Below are positions 35,716-42,411 of a stretch of DNA of 64,000 nucleotides, piece by piece. Numbering within the stretch: position 1 is the stretch's first letter; each line of letters opens with the position of its first letter. Both the position numbers and the translations under genes were made by a program. The notes under the pieces are model-generated. The model had not been told where the DNA came from. It made no database searches and saw only the letters and a list, made by a program, of their open reading frames with translations. This DNA comes from Rhodothermia bacterium (GTDB lineage: Bacteria; Bacteroidota; Rhodothermia; Balneolales; Balneolaceae), in the NCBI GenBank assembly GCA_030427885.1, contig JAUICM010000003.1:496001-560000 (forward strand). Direction: 5' to 3'.

Positions 35716-36126
35716 TTGAAATTGAACAGTCAAGAAATTTGGAATTGGACTAAAAAAAATAGCAAGTATCTATGGCCATTAATCATATTATTAATTGGGT
35801 GGATTGAATATTCATTTCAAGAAGCTCTATTAATATTGATAATTGTATACTTGTACATACTTGGCACTTTCGAAGTATTGAATTGTTTTATCCATATGAT
35901 TTTAAATGCAATCCAATTTAAATCTGTAAAGAACTCTTTTCAAAAAAATTATACTTCCAATAAATTGATTTTTCATTGTTCAATTTTGTTAGGAATAGTG
36001 CTTATTGCTAAAATTTTAGATAATGAATCAGGTATTAGAATTGCAATAGTTTTAGGAGTTACATTAGCAATTTTAGTTCATGTATATGCTGTAATATTCT
36101 CCTTAATTAAACCACCACACAGCTAA
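35716..36126 (+). CDS. Cassette 4: membrane protein (136 aa)
   Basis: A 136-residue protein with about four hydrophobic segments (near 18-30, 33-55, 88-100 and 108-131) and a polar N-terminus (QEIWNWTKKNSKY). The best start is TTG at 35716; no ATG fits. The stop codon TAA falls inside the R'' box of attC4 (AGCTAAC), so coding sequence and recombination site overlap by a few bases. Function is unknown. Confidence 0.6.
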   Translation: MKLNSQEIWNWTKKNSKYLWPLIILLIGWIEYSFQEALLILIIVYLYILGTFEVLNCFIHMILNAIQFKSVKNSFQKNYTSNKLIFHCSILLGIVLIAKILDNESGIRIAIVLGVTLAILVHVYAVIFSLIKPPHS

Positions 36127-36210
36127 CAAGCGTTTTAAGCGGACCCGAACGCAGTTCGGGTCTTTAATTTTAAACCCCAGACTCGCCGCTTAAACGCCGG
36201 GTCGTTATGT
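36121..36210 (+). repeat. attC4 (90 bp)
   Basis: R'' AGCTAAC contains the stop codon of cassette 4. Standard arms; cleavage expected after G36204. Confidence 0.93.
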
Positions 36211-36223
36211 GTAATCACAAATT

Positions 36224-36457
36224 ATGAGAAGTAAATCACTCAAAGATTACGAAGTCATTATTGGCAGTGATGTCAACGAAAGAGACGGCATTGGAATTGA
36301 AATTTGGTCAAAAGAACAACTCTTAATTGAGATCTTTAGAAATGATAAAAATGAAGAATACACGATCTCTGTTTTTGAAAAAGATCTTCCTTTAAGCCTT
36401 ATCGAAGAAGCTATCAAACGTTTTAAAAAAGAAATCCCAAGTGTATTCCAAAAGTAA
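36224..36457 (+). CDS. Cassette 5: small soluble protein (77 aa)
   Basis: A 77-residue charged soluble protein with no signal peptide. Predicted layout is two or three strands (YEVIIGSDVN, GIGIEIWSK, LLIEIFRND) and a C-terminal helix (LSLIEEAIKRFKKEI). This alpha/beta layout resembles small immunity or toxin-modifier proteins common in cassettes, but I cannot assign a family. The cassette ends show a 12-bp complementarity (GTTATGTGTAAT with ATTACACATAAC). The gene starts 19 bp from the joint. Confidence 0.6.
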   Translation: MRSKSLKDYEVIIGSDVNERDGIGIEIWSKEQLLIEIFRNDKNEEYTISVFEKDLPLSLIEEAIKRFKKEIPSVFQK

Positions 36458-36463
36458 CATTAC

Positions 36464-36553
36464 ACATAACAAGCGTTTCAAGCGGACTCGACCGCGGTTC
36501 GGGTCTTTAATTTTAAAACCCAGACTCGCCGCTTAAACGCCGGGTCGTTATAG
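36464..36553 (+). repeat. attC5 (90 bp)
   Basis: R'' ACATAAC, standard arms, cleavage expected after G36547. Confidence 0.93.
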
Positions 36554-36584
36554 CATTTTCAAGAAATCAATCGAGGAGGTTGTA

Positions 36585-37007
36585 ATGCGATTAATTATCT
36601 ATTCTATTTTCTTTTCGATATTGACACTTTCTGCCTGTTCAATTTTTTCAGATGGAGACAACTCTTCCTCTGATATTAATTTGGAATATCTGAATCAGCA
36701 TTGGGTTCATTCTTATGAAGAAGAATCTCAGGAAAGTGACGTAAATATATTTAGACCTAATGACTACAAGGAATTCCCACCGAGTCGGTTTAGAATGCAG
36801 TACATTTTTGAAGAAGATGGTTCATGCGAGTGGTTTTATCTTGCTCCAGATGATGGTCACCACTTTAGGTCAGGTAATTGGCGACTCGTTGCAGAAAACA
36901 ATGAAGACATTATCATTGAACGGGATGAAGACTTATTGCGATACCGCATAATCGAACTAAACGAAGAGATACTTCGCATGAAACTTATTGAATCTCAGCA
37001 AAACTAA
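36585..37007 (+). CDS. Cassette 6: lipoprotein, lipocalin-like pattern (140 aa)
   Basis: A 140-residue lipoprotein with lipobox LSACS. The mature part has alternating strands (RMQYIFEEDGSCEWFYLAP, SGNWRLVAENNEDIIIERDE, LRYRIIELNEEILRMKLIE), a pattern seen in small lipocalin-like lipoproteins. It has a good ribosome site (GAGGAGG) before the ATG. The cassette begins GTTATAGCATTTT and ends AAAATGCTATAAC, a perfect 13-bp match. Its attC is of a different family from its neighbours, suggesting a separate origin. Confidence 0.65.
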   Translation: MRLIIYSIFFSILTLSACSIFSDGDNSSSDINLEYLNQHWVHSYEEESQESDVNIFRPNDYKEFPPSRFRMQYIFEEDGSCEWFYLAPDDGHHFRSGNWRLVAENNEDIIIERDEDLLRYRIIELNEEILRMKLIESQQN

Positions 37008-37011
37008 AATG

Positions 37012-37140
37012 CTATAACAACCGCATTAACGGCGGACGCAGACTAGGCTTTAAATTAAATTTCTTGTCAATGATTGTTCAAATGTTTAGCCTTTTAAAAA
37101 ATCATAATCCCTGCGCCGGTTATGCGATAGGCCGTTATGC
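37012..37140 (+). repeat. attC6 (129 bp, divergent family)
   Basis: Left arm TAACAACCGCATTAACGGCGGACGCAG pairs with right arm CTGCGCCGGTTATGCGATAGGCC. Only the core TAAC/GTTA and overall geometry are shared with the other sites. Cleavage expected after G37134. The long AT-rich centre (37047-37110) would form the variable terminal structure. Confidence 0.85.
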
Positions 37141-37156
37141 AACCTAGTTTCAAATC

Positions 37157-37657
37157 TTGAAAAGAATTTTAAAATACATTGTGTTAGTTCTTGGTGGGGT
37201 TTTCCTATTGAATATGCTTACATGGTTTTTTTATGGTCAAGAACAAATTCTTCTTGTTGGAGCTAATGTTGAGGAAGTCGAAAGTTGGACTGGTAAAACT
37301 GATACCCTTTATCTATTTATTGGTGAAGTTGATCATGATAACTATAAACAATTTTCAGACTTTAATAGATCTAAAATTGAAGAACTAGTTATTGAGATAA
37401 ATAGAACAGGTCGCACAGCAATTATTGATGAGAGACCATTACCATTATTTGTTGAAAGCAATGAAGGTCAGGAATTACTTAATTCCAATGGTTCAGATGC
37501 ATTTTCTTACACAGTCCAAGTAGTTAACCCTTTTCCCATGGTTTCTAGAGTTTATAAATTAATATGGGTACCGGGCTTCGGAACTGATAGAGAGCATCTT
37601 TACATCTGGTTTTTTAAATGGTTCTGTGTTAAAGATCTTGGGGGCGGTGTTTCATAA
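37157..37657 (+). CDS. Cassette 7: membrane-anchored protein (166 aa)
   Basis: A 166-residue protein with one N-terminal hydrophobic segment (YIVLVLGGVFLLNMLTWFF, residues ~7-26) and a soluble domain outside. It starts with TTG at 37157. The C-terminal part contains aromatic clusters (YKLIWVPGFGTDREHLYIWFFKWF) that may lie on the membrane. I do not recognise a family. Cassette start GTTATGCAACC and end GGTTGCCTAAC pair with one mismatch. Confidence 0.6.
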   Translation: MKRILKYIVLVLGGVFLLNMLTWFFYGQEQILLVGANVEEVESWTGKTDTLYLFIGEVDHDNYKQFSDFNRSKIEELVIEINRTGRTAIIDERPLPLFVESNEGQELLNSNGSDAFSYTVQVVNPFPMVSRVYKLIWVPGFGTDREHLYIWFFKWFCVKDLGGGVS

Positions 37658-37667
37658 TGTTTCGGTT

Positions 37668-37797
37668 GCCTAACAAGCGTTTCAAGCGGACTCTCCCCTA
37701 CTCTGTCAGCTGACGGATTCGGAGAGCAGGCGAACAAGTTTCTAAACTTTAATTACATTCACGCAGGGCTCGCCGCTTAAACGCCGGGTCGTTAGTG
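37668..37797 (+). repeat. attC7 (130 bp)
   Basis: Standard outer arms but a longer centre with its own hairpin (CTCTCCCCTACTCTGTCAG...). Cleavage expected after G37791. Confidence 0.9.
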
Positions 37798-37809
37798 GGC
37801 TAAGTAATC

Positions 37810-38220
37810 ATGAGCATTTTAAAATCTCTTTTACTCTTATTGGTTTTACTTGTTTTCACTGGTGACTTACTTGCACAGCAACAGGAGTTCAACCTACTTC
37901 AGGAACCTATTCCAAAAGGTTATTACGCTGATGATATTTATCCAAACCCTTATGGCTTTACTACAAGTACAAAGTTCTACTCCCCAGACTCAGCTTTTGT
38001 TGAAATAATTGTTTTAAATGATTCTGATGAAGAAGTAACAGAGATTTATAGCGGCTTCATTGCGCCTGGTGTTTACTTTGTTGGCTGGAATTTAAAAAAT
38101 AGCAATGGAAATAGAGTTCCTCATGGAATTTATAGATTTAAAATTTCAGCACATTCTAAATTAAACCTGACTGAAACTAAGTTTGAAGCCTTTGTTAATT
38201 TGCCCATTATCCCTGACTAG
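37810..38220 (+). CDS. Cassette 8: secreted Ig-like protein (136 aa)
   Basis: A 136-residue protein with a signal peptide (SLLLLLVLLVFTGDLLAQQ). The mature domain has the beta pattern IYPNPYGFTTSTKFYSPDSAFVEIIVLNDSDEEVTEIYSG...YFVGWNLKNSNGNRVPHGIYRFKI. This strongly resembles the FlgD-like/C-terminal Ig-like domain in Bacteroidota secreted proteins (WDGKNSNGxxVPSGVYxY pattern). Here that domain stands alone. It is likely periplasmic or surface exposed. Function is unknown. Confidence 0.7.
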   Translation: MSILKSLLLLLVLLVFTGDLLAQQQEFNLLQEPIPKGYYADDIYPNPYGFTTSTKFYSPDSAFVEIIVLNDSDEEVTEIYSGFIAPGVYFVGWNLKNSNGNRVPHGIYRFKISAHSKLNLTETKFEAFVNLPIIPD

Positions 38221-38232
38221 TTTAGCTCCGCC

Positions 38233-38378
38233 CACTAACAAGCGTTTTAAGTCGGACCCTGATCTTCATCAGTGCAGGCTCCGGTAGGGTTCGCTGGAAA
38301 GCTTGTGAGCAATAAAATAAATCAGTTACTTCAACAAAAACCGAAAACCTGCGCCGCTTAAACGCCGGGTCGTTATAA
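38233..38378 (+). repeat. attC8 (146 bp, long-centre subfamily)
   Basis: Outer arms are standard; the centre carries the AGCTTGTG...CAGTTACTTCAAC block that also occurs in attC12 and attC13. Cleavage expected after G38372. Confidence 0.9.
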
Positions 38379-38386
38379 GTCATTCG

Positions 38387-38782
38387 ATGCTTAAACAACT
38401 TTTGGAAATTGGCTTTAGAAAGGTAGGCGACGTAAGACTCGTTGATAAAGGTCTTTACATTGAAATAACCGAAGAAGCTGAATCTAGAAATATTCTGTAT
38501 TCATTCGTGGTTGATGGAGAACCAGTATATGTAGGCAAAACAACTCAGCCACTTAAAAAGCGAATGTATGGATATAAAAATCCGGGTAGTACTCAGGCAA
38601 CTAATATTCGAATTAACTCGAATTTAATTACTGCCATAAAAAAAGGATCTATCATAGATATTTTTGCCCTTCCTGATCATGGGCTGCTACACTTTGGAAT
38701 TTTTCATTTAAATTTGGCAGCAGGTCTAGAAGATAACATTGTCAAGCAACTTGCACCAAAATGGAACATGACAGGAAAATGA
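38387..38782 (+). CDS. Cassette 9: GIY-YIG-like domain protein (131 aa)
   Basis: A 131-residue protein with a GIY-YIG nuclease core. ILYSFVVDGEPVYVGKTTQPLKKRMYGYKNPG supplies the two Tyr-containing strands and the catalytic Arg. LEDNIVKQLAPKWN carries the late acidic residue and the typical PxWN end. A short N-terminal region precedes it. It could cleave nucleic acid and may be a defence or mobile-DNA nuclease. It is unrelated in length and context to the repeat-borne GIY-YIG protein at 30755. The gene begins 15 bp into the cassette. Confidence 0.75.
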   Translation: MLKQLLEIGFRKVGDVRLVDKGLYIEITEEAESRNILYSFVVDGEPVYVGKTTQPLKKRMYGYKNPGSTQATNIRINSNLITAIKKGSIIDIFALPDHGLLHFGIFHLNLAAGLEDNIVKQLAPKWNMTGK

Positions 38783-38783
38783 C

Positions 38784-38909
38784 TTATAACAAGCGTTTCA
38801 AGCGGACTCCCCGCCTGTTCCTTGGGGAACAGCGGGGCAGGCGAACTTGTCTACGCGCCATTAATATAAATCAACCACGGCTCGCCGCTTAAACGCCGGG
38901 TCGTTAGCC
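38784..38909 (+). repeat. attC9 (126 bp)
   Basis: Standard outer arms; centre with a GC-rich hairpin (CCCCGCCTGTTCC...GGAACAGCGGGG). Cleavage expected after G38903. Confidence 0.9.
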
Positions 38910-38920
38910 AAACTTTAAGA

Positions 38921-39739
38921 ATGAAATCTTTATTTGTAGTCTGCTTATTAATACTACTTGTTGGCTGTTCAGAAAACAGAAAACATTTTGAAAATTTACA
39001 GGGTGACTGGAGGGGTATTGAATCAGGTGAGTTTCAATTCTATGCAAATGTCTCTGGAGATAGCATTCTCTTAAATGATTTTTACTATCAAAAGTTCAAG
39101 GTCTATGATGATTCAATAATTGTTTTCTTAGATGATCCTTATAAATCGAGGATTACTTACAAAGAAGTTACTCAACACGTTTTTTATATCAAGGAATTGA
39201 CAGATTCAAATATTGAATTAGAAACAGTAGTTGAACAACGACAAAGAAGGGTTAACGATTTTAAATTAGATACGATACGATTTCGACTAGAGCGGTTTAA
39301 ACCGAAAAGAAATAAACCAAAGCTAGTTAGAATAGAGTTTTCTTCTGGCGAATGTTATTACGGAGGTTGTCCGCAAAGAAATATAATCATCGACAGTTCA
39401 GGATATTTTTACTATGAACCTGTAGAAAATGTAAATGTCGATACAACTTTTGAAAGCTATAAAGCCAAACCTTTTTTTAGAGATTTATCTTTAATCGTTT
39501 CATCAATTCCAACCGATTACATAGAGTCGTTGGATGGAATTACAATGCATGCTCAAGTACTATATACAAAGCTTTTTTTCGATAATGGGCTTGAATTAAG
39601 TTTTTTCACGGATCATGAAAACAATTTATTTCCTTTATTTTCGAAATTGGAACATTCATTGGACTTTATAGAAGGATTGAGTCCAGCAGACAAGATTAAT
39701 TTCTCAATTCGAGATACTCTTGATAATTATCCACTTTAA
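38921..39739 (+). CDS. Cassette 10: lipoprotein with DUF6438-like domain (272 aa)
   Basis: A 272-residue lipoprotein with lipobox LVGCS (Cys16). The first ~120 mature residues form an extracytoplasmic beta domain (LQGDWRGIESGEFQFYANVSG). Residues ~145-260 (LVRIEFSSGECYYGGCPQRNIIIDSSGYFYYE...FFRDLSLIVSSIPTDYIES) resemble the DUF6438 pattern with its C-x4-C motif. Function of that family is unknown. The cassette lies between attC9 and attC10. Confidence 0.65.
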   Translation: MKSLFVVCLLILLVGCSENRKHFENLQGDWRGIESGEFQFYANVSGDSILLNDFYYQKFKVYDDSIIVFLDDPYKSRITYKEVTQHVFYIKELTDSNIELETVVEQRQRRVNDFKLDTIRFRLERFKPKRNKPKLVRIEFSSGECYYGGCPQRNIIIDSSGYFYYEPVENVNVDTTFESYKAKPFFRDLSLIVSSIPTDYIESLDGITMHAQVLYTKLFFDNGLELSFFTDHENNLFPLFSKLEHSLDFIEGLSPADKINFSIRDTLDNYPL

Positions 39740-39752
39740 ACTAAAACCGTTT

Positions 39753-39866
39753 GGCTAACAAGCGTTTCAAGCGGATCCGCCGGCGGTCGGACACAGCTCT
39801 GATAACGCGGTTCGGGTCTTTAATTTTAACCCCCAGACTCGCCGCTTAAACGCCGGGTCGTTATGT
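39753..39866 (+). repeat. attC10 (114 bp)
   Basis: A 90-bp-type site with a ~24-bp extra block (GGATCCGCCGGCGGTCGG region) in the left half. Cleavage expected after G39860. Confidence 0.9.
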
Positions 39867-39875
39867 GCTTTAACT

Positions 39876-40217
39876 ATGAAGATCGTCAAAATAAATACTG
39901 ATGATATTATAGACTGGGATTCATTCCATGATCTATTTTCCAAAAAATTTGGCTTTCCCAAGTTCTATGGAAAAAATATGAATGCATGGATTGATTGTAT
40001 GACTTCACTAGATTCTCCAGATGATGGAATGACTTCAATTCATACGAGTAAAGGAGAAACCATTATTATTGAATTAGAAAATGTGTCCTCATTGGCAACT
40101 AGAAATAGAGAAATTTATGATGCTATCATTGAATCCTCTGCCTTTGTTAACTATAGAAAAATTGAACTTGGAGAACCCGCTGTTCTTACACTATCATTTC
40201 ATAAAACTCGCACATAA
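39876..40217 (+). CDS. Cassette 11: barstar-like protein (113 aa)
   Basis: A 113-residue protein matching the barstar fold. It has a first helix (DWDSFHDLFSKKFGFPKFYGKNMNAWIDCMTSL) carrying the family's FPxFYGKNxxAWxD motif. Strands and helices follow (TIIIELENVSS, ATRNREIYDAIIESSAFVNYR). Barstar inhibits the ribonuclease barnase; barstar-like genes without a nuclease partner occur in integron arrays. No barnase-type toxin is encoded next to it. Its stop codon lies in the R'' box of attC11. It starts 16 bp into the cassette. Confidence 0.82.
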   Translation: MKIVKINTDDIIDWDSFHDLFSKKFGFPKFYGKNMNAWIDCMTSLDSPDDGMTSIHTSKGETIIIELENVSSLATRNREIYDAIIESSAFVNYRKIELGEPAVLTLSFHKTRT

Positions 40218-40301
40218 CAAGCGTTTCAAGCGGACTCGAACGCGATTCGGGTCTTTAATTTTAAATCCCAGGCTCGCCGCTTAAACGCCGGGTCGTTATG
40301 T
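40212..40301 (+). repeat. attC11 (90 bp)
   Basis: R'' ACATAAC holds the barstar-like gene's stop codon. Standard arms; cleavage expected after G40295. Confidence 0.93.
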
Positions 40302-40323
40302 TGCTTATCATAAATATGAATTA

Positions 40324-40779
40324 ATGCCACTTATAAAATCACTAAAGAAAAATTCTGGGGTTTATCTCTTACACGTATTTTTTATTGTTGTAATTGCACC
40401 AATGGTAGCTGGTTCTTTTGCGGGACTATATGAGATAATTTATGAATCAAATGGACAGGGATTTGTTAATCAAATTGGTAGAATTATTGGTGGAGCAATT
40501 TTCACTCCTATTTTCGGTATAATTTTTAGCTTCCCTCTTTCAATTTTTTCTTTATTTATCTTCAAACTACTAATGGATTGGGATCAAAATAGACTACTCT
40601 ACTTTTGTTTGGTTGGTGGCTCTTCTGGAGTGGCAATTTATTCGGTTTACTATTTTATGGATGAAAATAATGGTCTAGCACTTTTTCTTATTCTATCATT
40701 TGTTGGGGTAGCAATCGGTTATTTCTTGTCATTTATATGGAAAGATGGTTACACAAAAACTAAATTATCAGCAACATAA
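40324..40779 (+). CDS. Cassette 12: four-helix membrane protein (151 aa)
   Basis: A 151-residue protein with about four membrane helices (residues ~13-35, 52-80, 90-110 and 118-140). It has no catalytic motif that I recognise. The stop codon overlaps R'' of attC12. Cassette ends (GTTATGTTGC and GCAACATAAC) are perfectly complementary. The start ATG is 28 bp from the joint. Function is unknown. Confidence 0.6.
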   Translation: MPLIKSLKKNSGVYLLHVFFIVVIAPMVAGSFAGLYEIIYESNGQGFVNQIGRIIGGAIFTPIFGIIFSFPLSIFSLFIFKLLMDWDQNRLLYFCLVGGSSGVAIYSVYYFMDENNGLALFLILSFVGVAIGYFLSFIWKDGYTKTKLSAT

Positions 40780-40897
40780 CAAGCGTTTCAAGTCGTACGC
40801 AGGTAGGATTCGCTGGCAAGCTTGTGAGCAATAAAAATATTCAGTTACTTCAACAAAAACCGAGAACCTGCGCCGCTTAAACGCCGGGTCGTTAGCC
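40774..40897 (+). repeat. attC12 (124 bp, long-centre subfamily)
   Basis: Left arm CAAGTCG instead of CAAGCGG; centre with AGCTTGTGAGC and CAGTTACTTCAAC shared with attC8 and attC13. Cleavage expected after G40891. Confidence 0.9.
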
Positions 40898-40911
40898 GAA
40901 TTAAATACACT

Positions 40912-41505
40912 TTGAAAAATAATTCCTTTCGAATCATAGCATTGTTTGAAGTACTTGGAGGGGTTCTTCTTACACTGGAAATAATTGAGTATTTCACTTT
41001 TTACATCGGTCTTGAAAATTATTTAGCTGCAGCTCTCAGCCTCCTGTTTTTAATTCCCTCCTTGTCACTTGTGTATGGAGGCTATTTATTGTGGAACTAT
41101 AAACAGCGGGGTTTCCTACTATCAATGTTAGGTCAAGGGTTTCAAGCTGTCTTTTTTTCAACACCTTGGTTTTCATATACAATGTTATCCCCTATTGCTA
41201 TTACATTTTTCTGGAATACAAACTCTGACTTCTTATTTAATTTCCGCTTTGCTACAGACTTCACATTCTGGTTTAGTAGTCCATTACCATATTCAGAATT
41301 TGGTATAAATTTTCTAAGTATTGGCTTCATTATTTACTTATTTCGTCCATTCCAACTACTTAAAGAATATGGCAGACTACCAAGAAAACTAAAATGTTAT
41401 AATTGTAACACAAGCTATGGCTGGGATGCTAAATTTGAAGCATTGGAATTTAAATGTGATTACTGTAATGAAATTGTCAAGTATGAAAAAGAATCATTCG
41501 GCTAA
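40912..41505 (+). CDS. Cassette 13: membrane protein with C-terminal zinc ribbon (197 aa)
   Basis: A 197-residue protein starting with TTG at 40912. Four or five hydrophobic segments fill residues ~6-150 and include aromatic loops (FFSTPWFSYTMLSP). The last ~40 residues are a cytoplasmic zinc ribbon with four cysteines in two CxxC pairs (CYNC and CDYC). The stop falls in the R'' box of attC13. Such membrane plus zinc-ribbon layouts are known but unassigned. Function is unknown. Confidence 0.65.
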   Translation: MKNNSFRIIALFEVLGGVLLTLEIIEYFTFYIGLENYLAAALSLLFLIPSLSLVYGGYLLWNYKQRGFLLSMLGQGFQAVFFSTPWFSYTMLSPIAITFFWNTNSDFLFNFRFATDFTFWFSSPLPYSEFGINFLSIGFIIYLFRPFQLLKEYGRLPRKLKCYNCNTSYGWDAKFEALEFKCDYCNEIVKYEKESFG

Positions 41506-41623
41506 CAAGCGTTTCAAGTCGGACGCAGGTAGGGTTCGCTGGAAAGCTTGTGGTCAATAAAAATATTCAGTTACTTCAACAAAAAACGAAAACCTGCGCC
41601 GCTTAAACGCCGGGTCGTTATGC
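41500..41623 (+). repeat. attC13 (124 bp, long-centre subfamily)
   Basis: Near twin of attC12, with the same centre block; right arm GCCGGGTCG. Cleavage expected after G41617. Confidence 0.9.
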
Positions 41624-41636
41624 AACAAGTCAATTA

Positions 41637-42287
41637 ATGAAACCTGTAGTTTTAATTAATAAATACGTTGAATCTTATCTTGTCAATGAATTAAAGTCTT
41701 ATGGATATTCATATTCTGCTTCAAAAATCAGGTTCAGAAAGAATATCGATAAGAAAATATTGGGTATTGATTTTTGGCGATCCAAGTGGAACAAAGAAGA
41801 TGTTTTAAGTGAATTCTGGATAGATTGCGGAATTAATTCAACCTATTATTCAAAATGGGTGTTTGACAGATACGGAATAAAAAAAGTGAATGACAATATT
41901 CTTGGAATTCAATGCCATACAATCAAGGGTTGGGATAAAACTGGTATGAACAGAATTCACAGGTATAATCTAGTTAGTGATAACCCAGATCAGTTAATGA
42001 ACATCATCAAAAACAATTTCTTAAATATTTTAGTCCCATTTCTAGAAAACTACACTAGTTGGAAACGTGCTGCTGACACAATTTTGAAACAAGCAAAGTT
42101 TAAACAAGAATATATCAAAGCTTCAGACTTCTATATTTTATCTGACCTTCCAGAAAAGGGATTTGAGCCATTACTTATAGCAAAAGAATATTTAATGAAG
42201 AAAATTGAAGAAGATCCACATCCCAATTTTTATAAATGGATAGATGAGATCGATATGAGATTAAAAATAAATTACAATGTTAACTAA
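41637..42287 (+). CDS. Cassette 14: soluble protein of unknown function (216 aa)
   Basis: A 216-residue soluble protein without signal or membrane segment. The first half is beta-rich (KIRFRKNIDKKILGIDFWRSKW, SEFWIDCGINSTYY), the second helical. The opening pattern, a variable helix followed by basic strands and a W/F-rich core, loosely resembles DUF4304-type proteins, but I would not assert it. Cassette start GTTATGCAAC and end GTTGCCTAAC pair with one mismatch. The gene begins 19 bp after the joint. Confidence 0.6.
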   Translation: MKPVVLINKYVESYLVNELKSYGYSYSASKIRFRKNIDKKILGIDFWRSKWNKEDVLSEFWIDCGINSTYYSKWVFDRYGIKKVNDNILGIQCHTIKGWDKTGMNRIHRYNLVSDNPDQLMNIIKNNFLNILVPFLENYTSWKRAADTILKQAKFKQEYIKASDFYILSDLPEKGFEPLLIAKEYLMKKIEEDPHPNFYKWIDEIDMRLKINYNVN

Positions 42288-42293
42288 TCAGTT

Positions 42294-42383
42294 GCCTAAC
42301 AAGCGTTTCAAGCGGACTCGAACGCGGTTCGGGTTCTTAATTTTAAACTCCGGGCTCGCCGCTTAAACGCCGGGTCGTTATAG
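42294..42383 (+). repeat. attC14 (90 bp)
   Basis: R'' GCCTAAC, standard arms, cleavage expected after G42377. It precedes the Septu-like cassette. Confidence 0.93.
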
Positions 42384-42411
42384 AGCCTTTTAAACTCAAA
42401 GAGTAGACATT

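Noticed and set aside
40081-40284. Plus-strand frame running through attC11 (MCPHWQLEIEK...)
   Set aside because: It lies inside the barstar-like gene in another frame and continues into attC11. The barstar frame fits a known fold.
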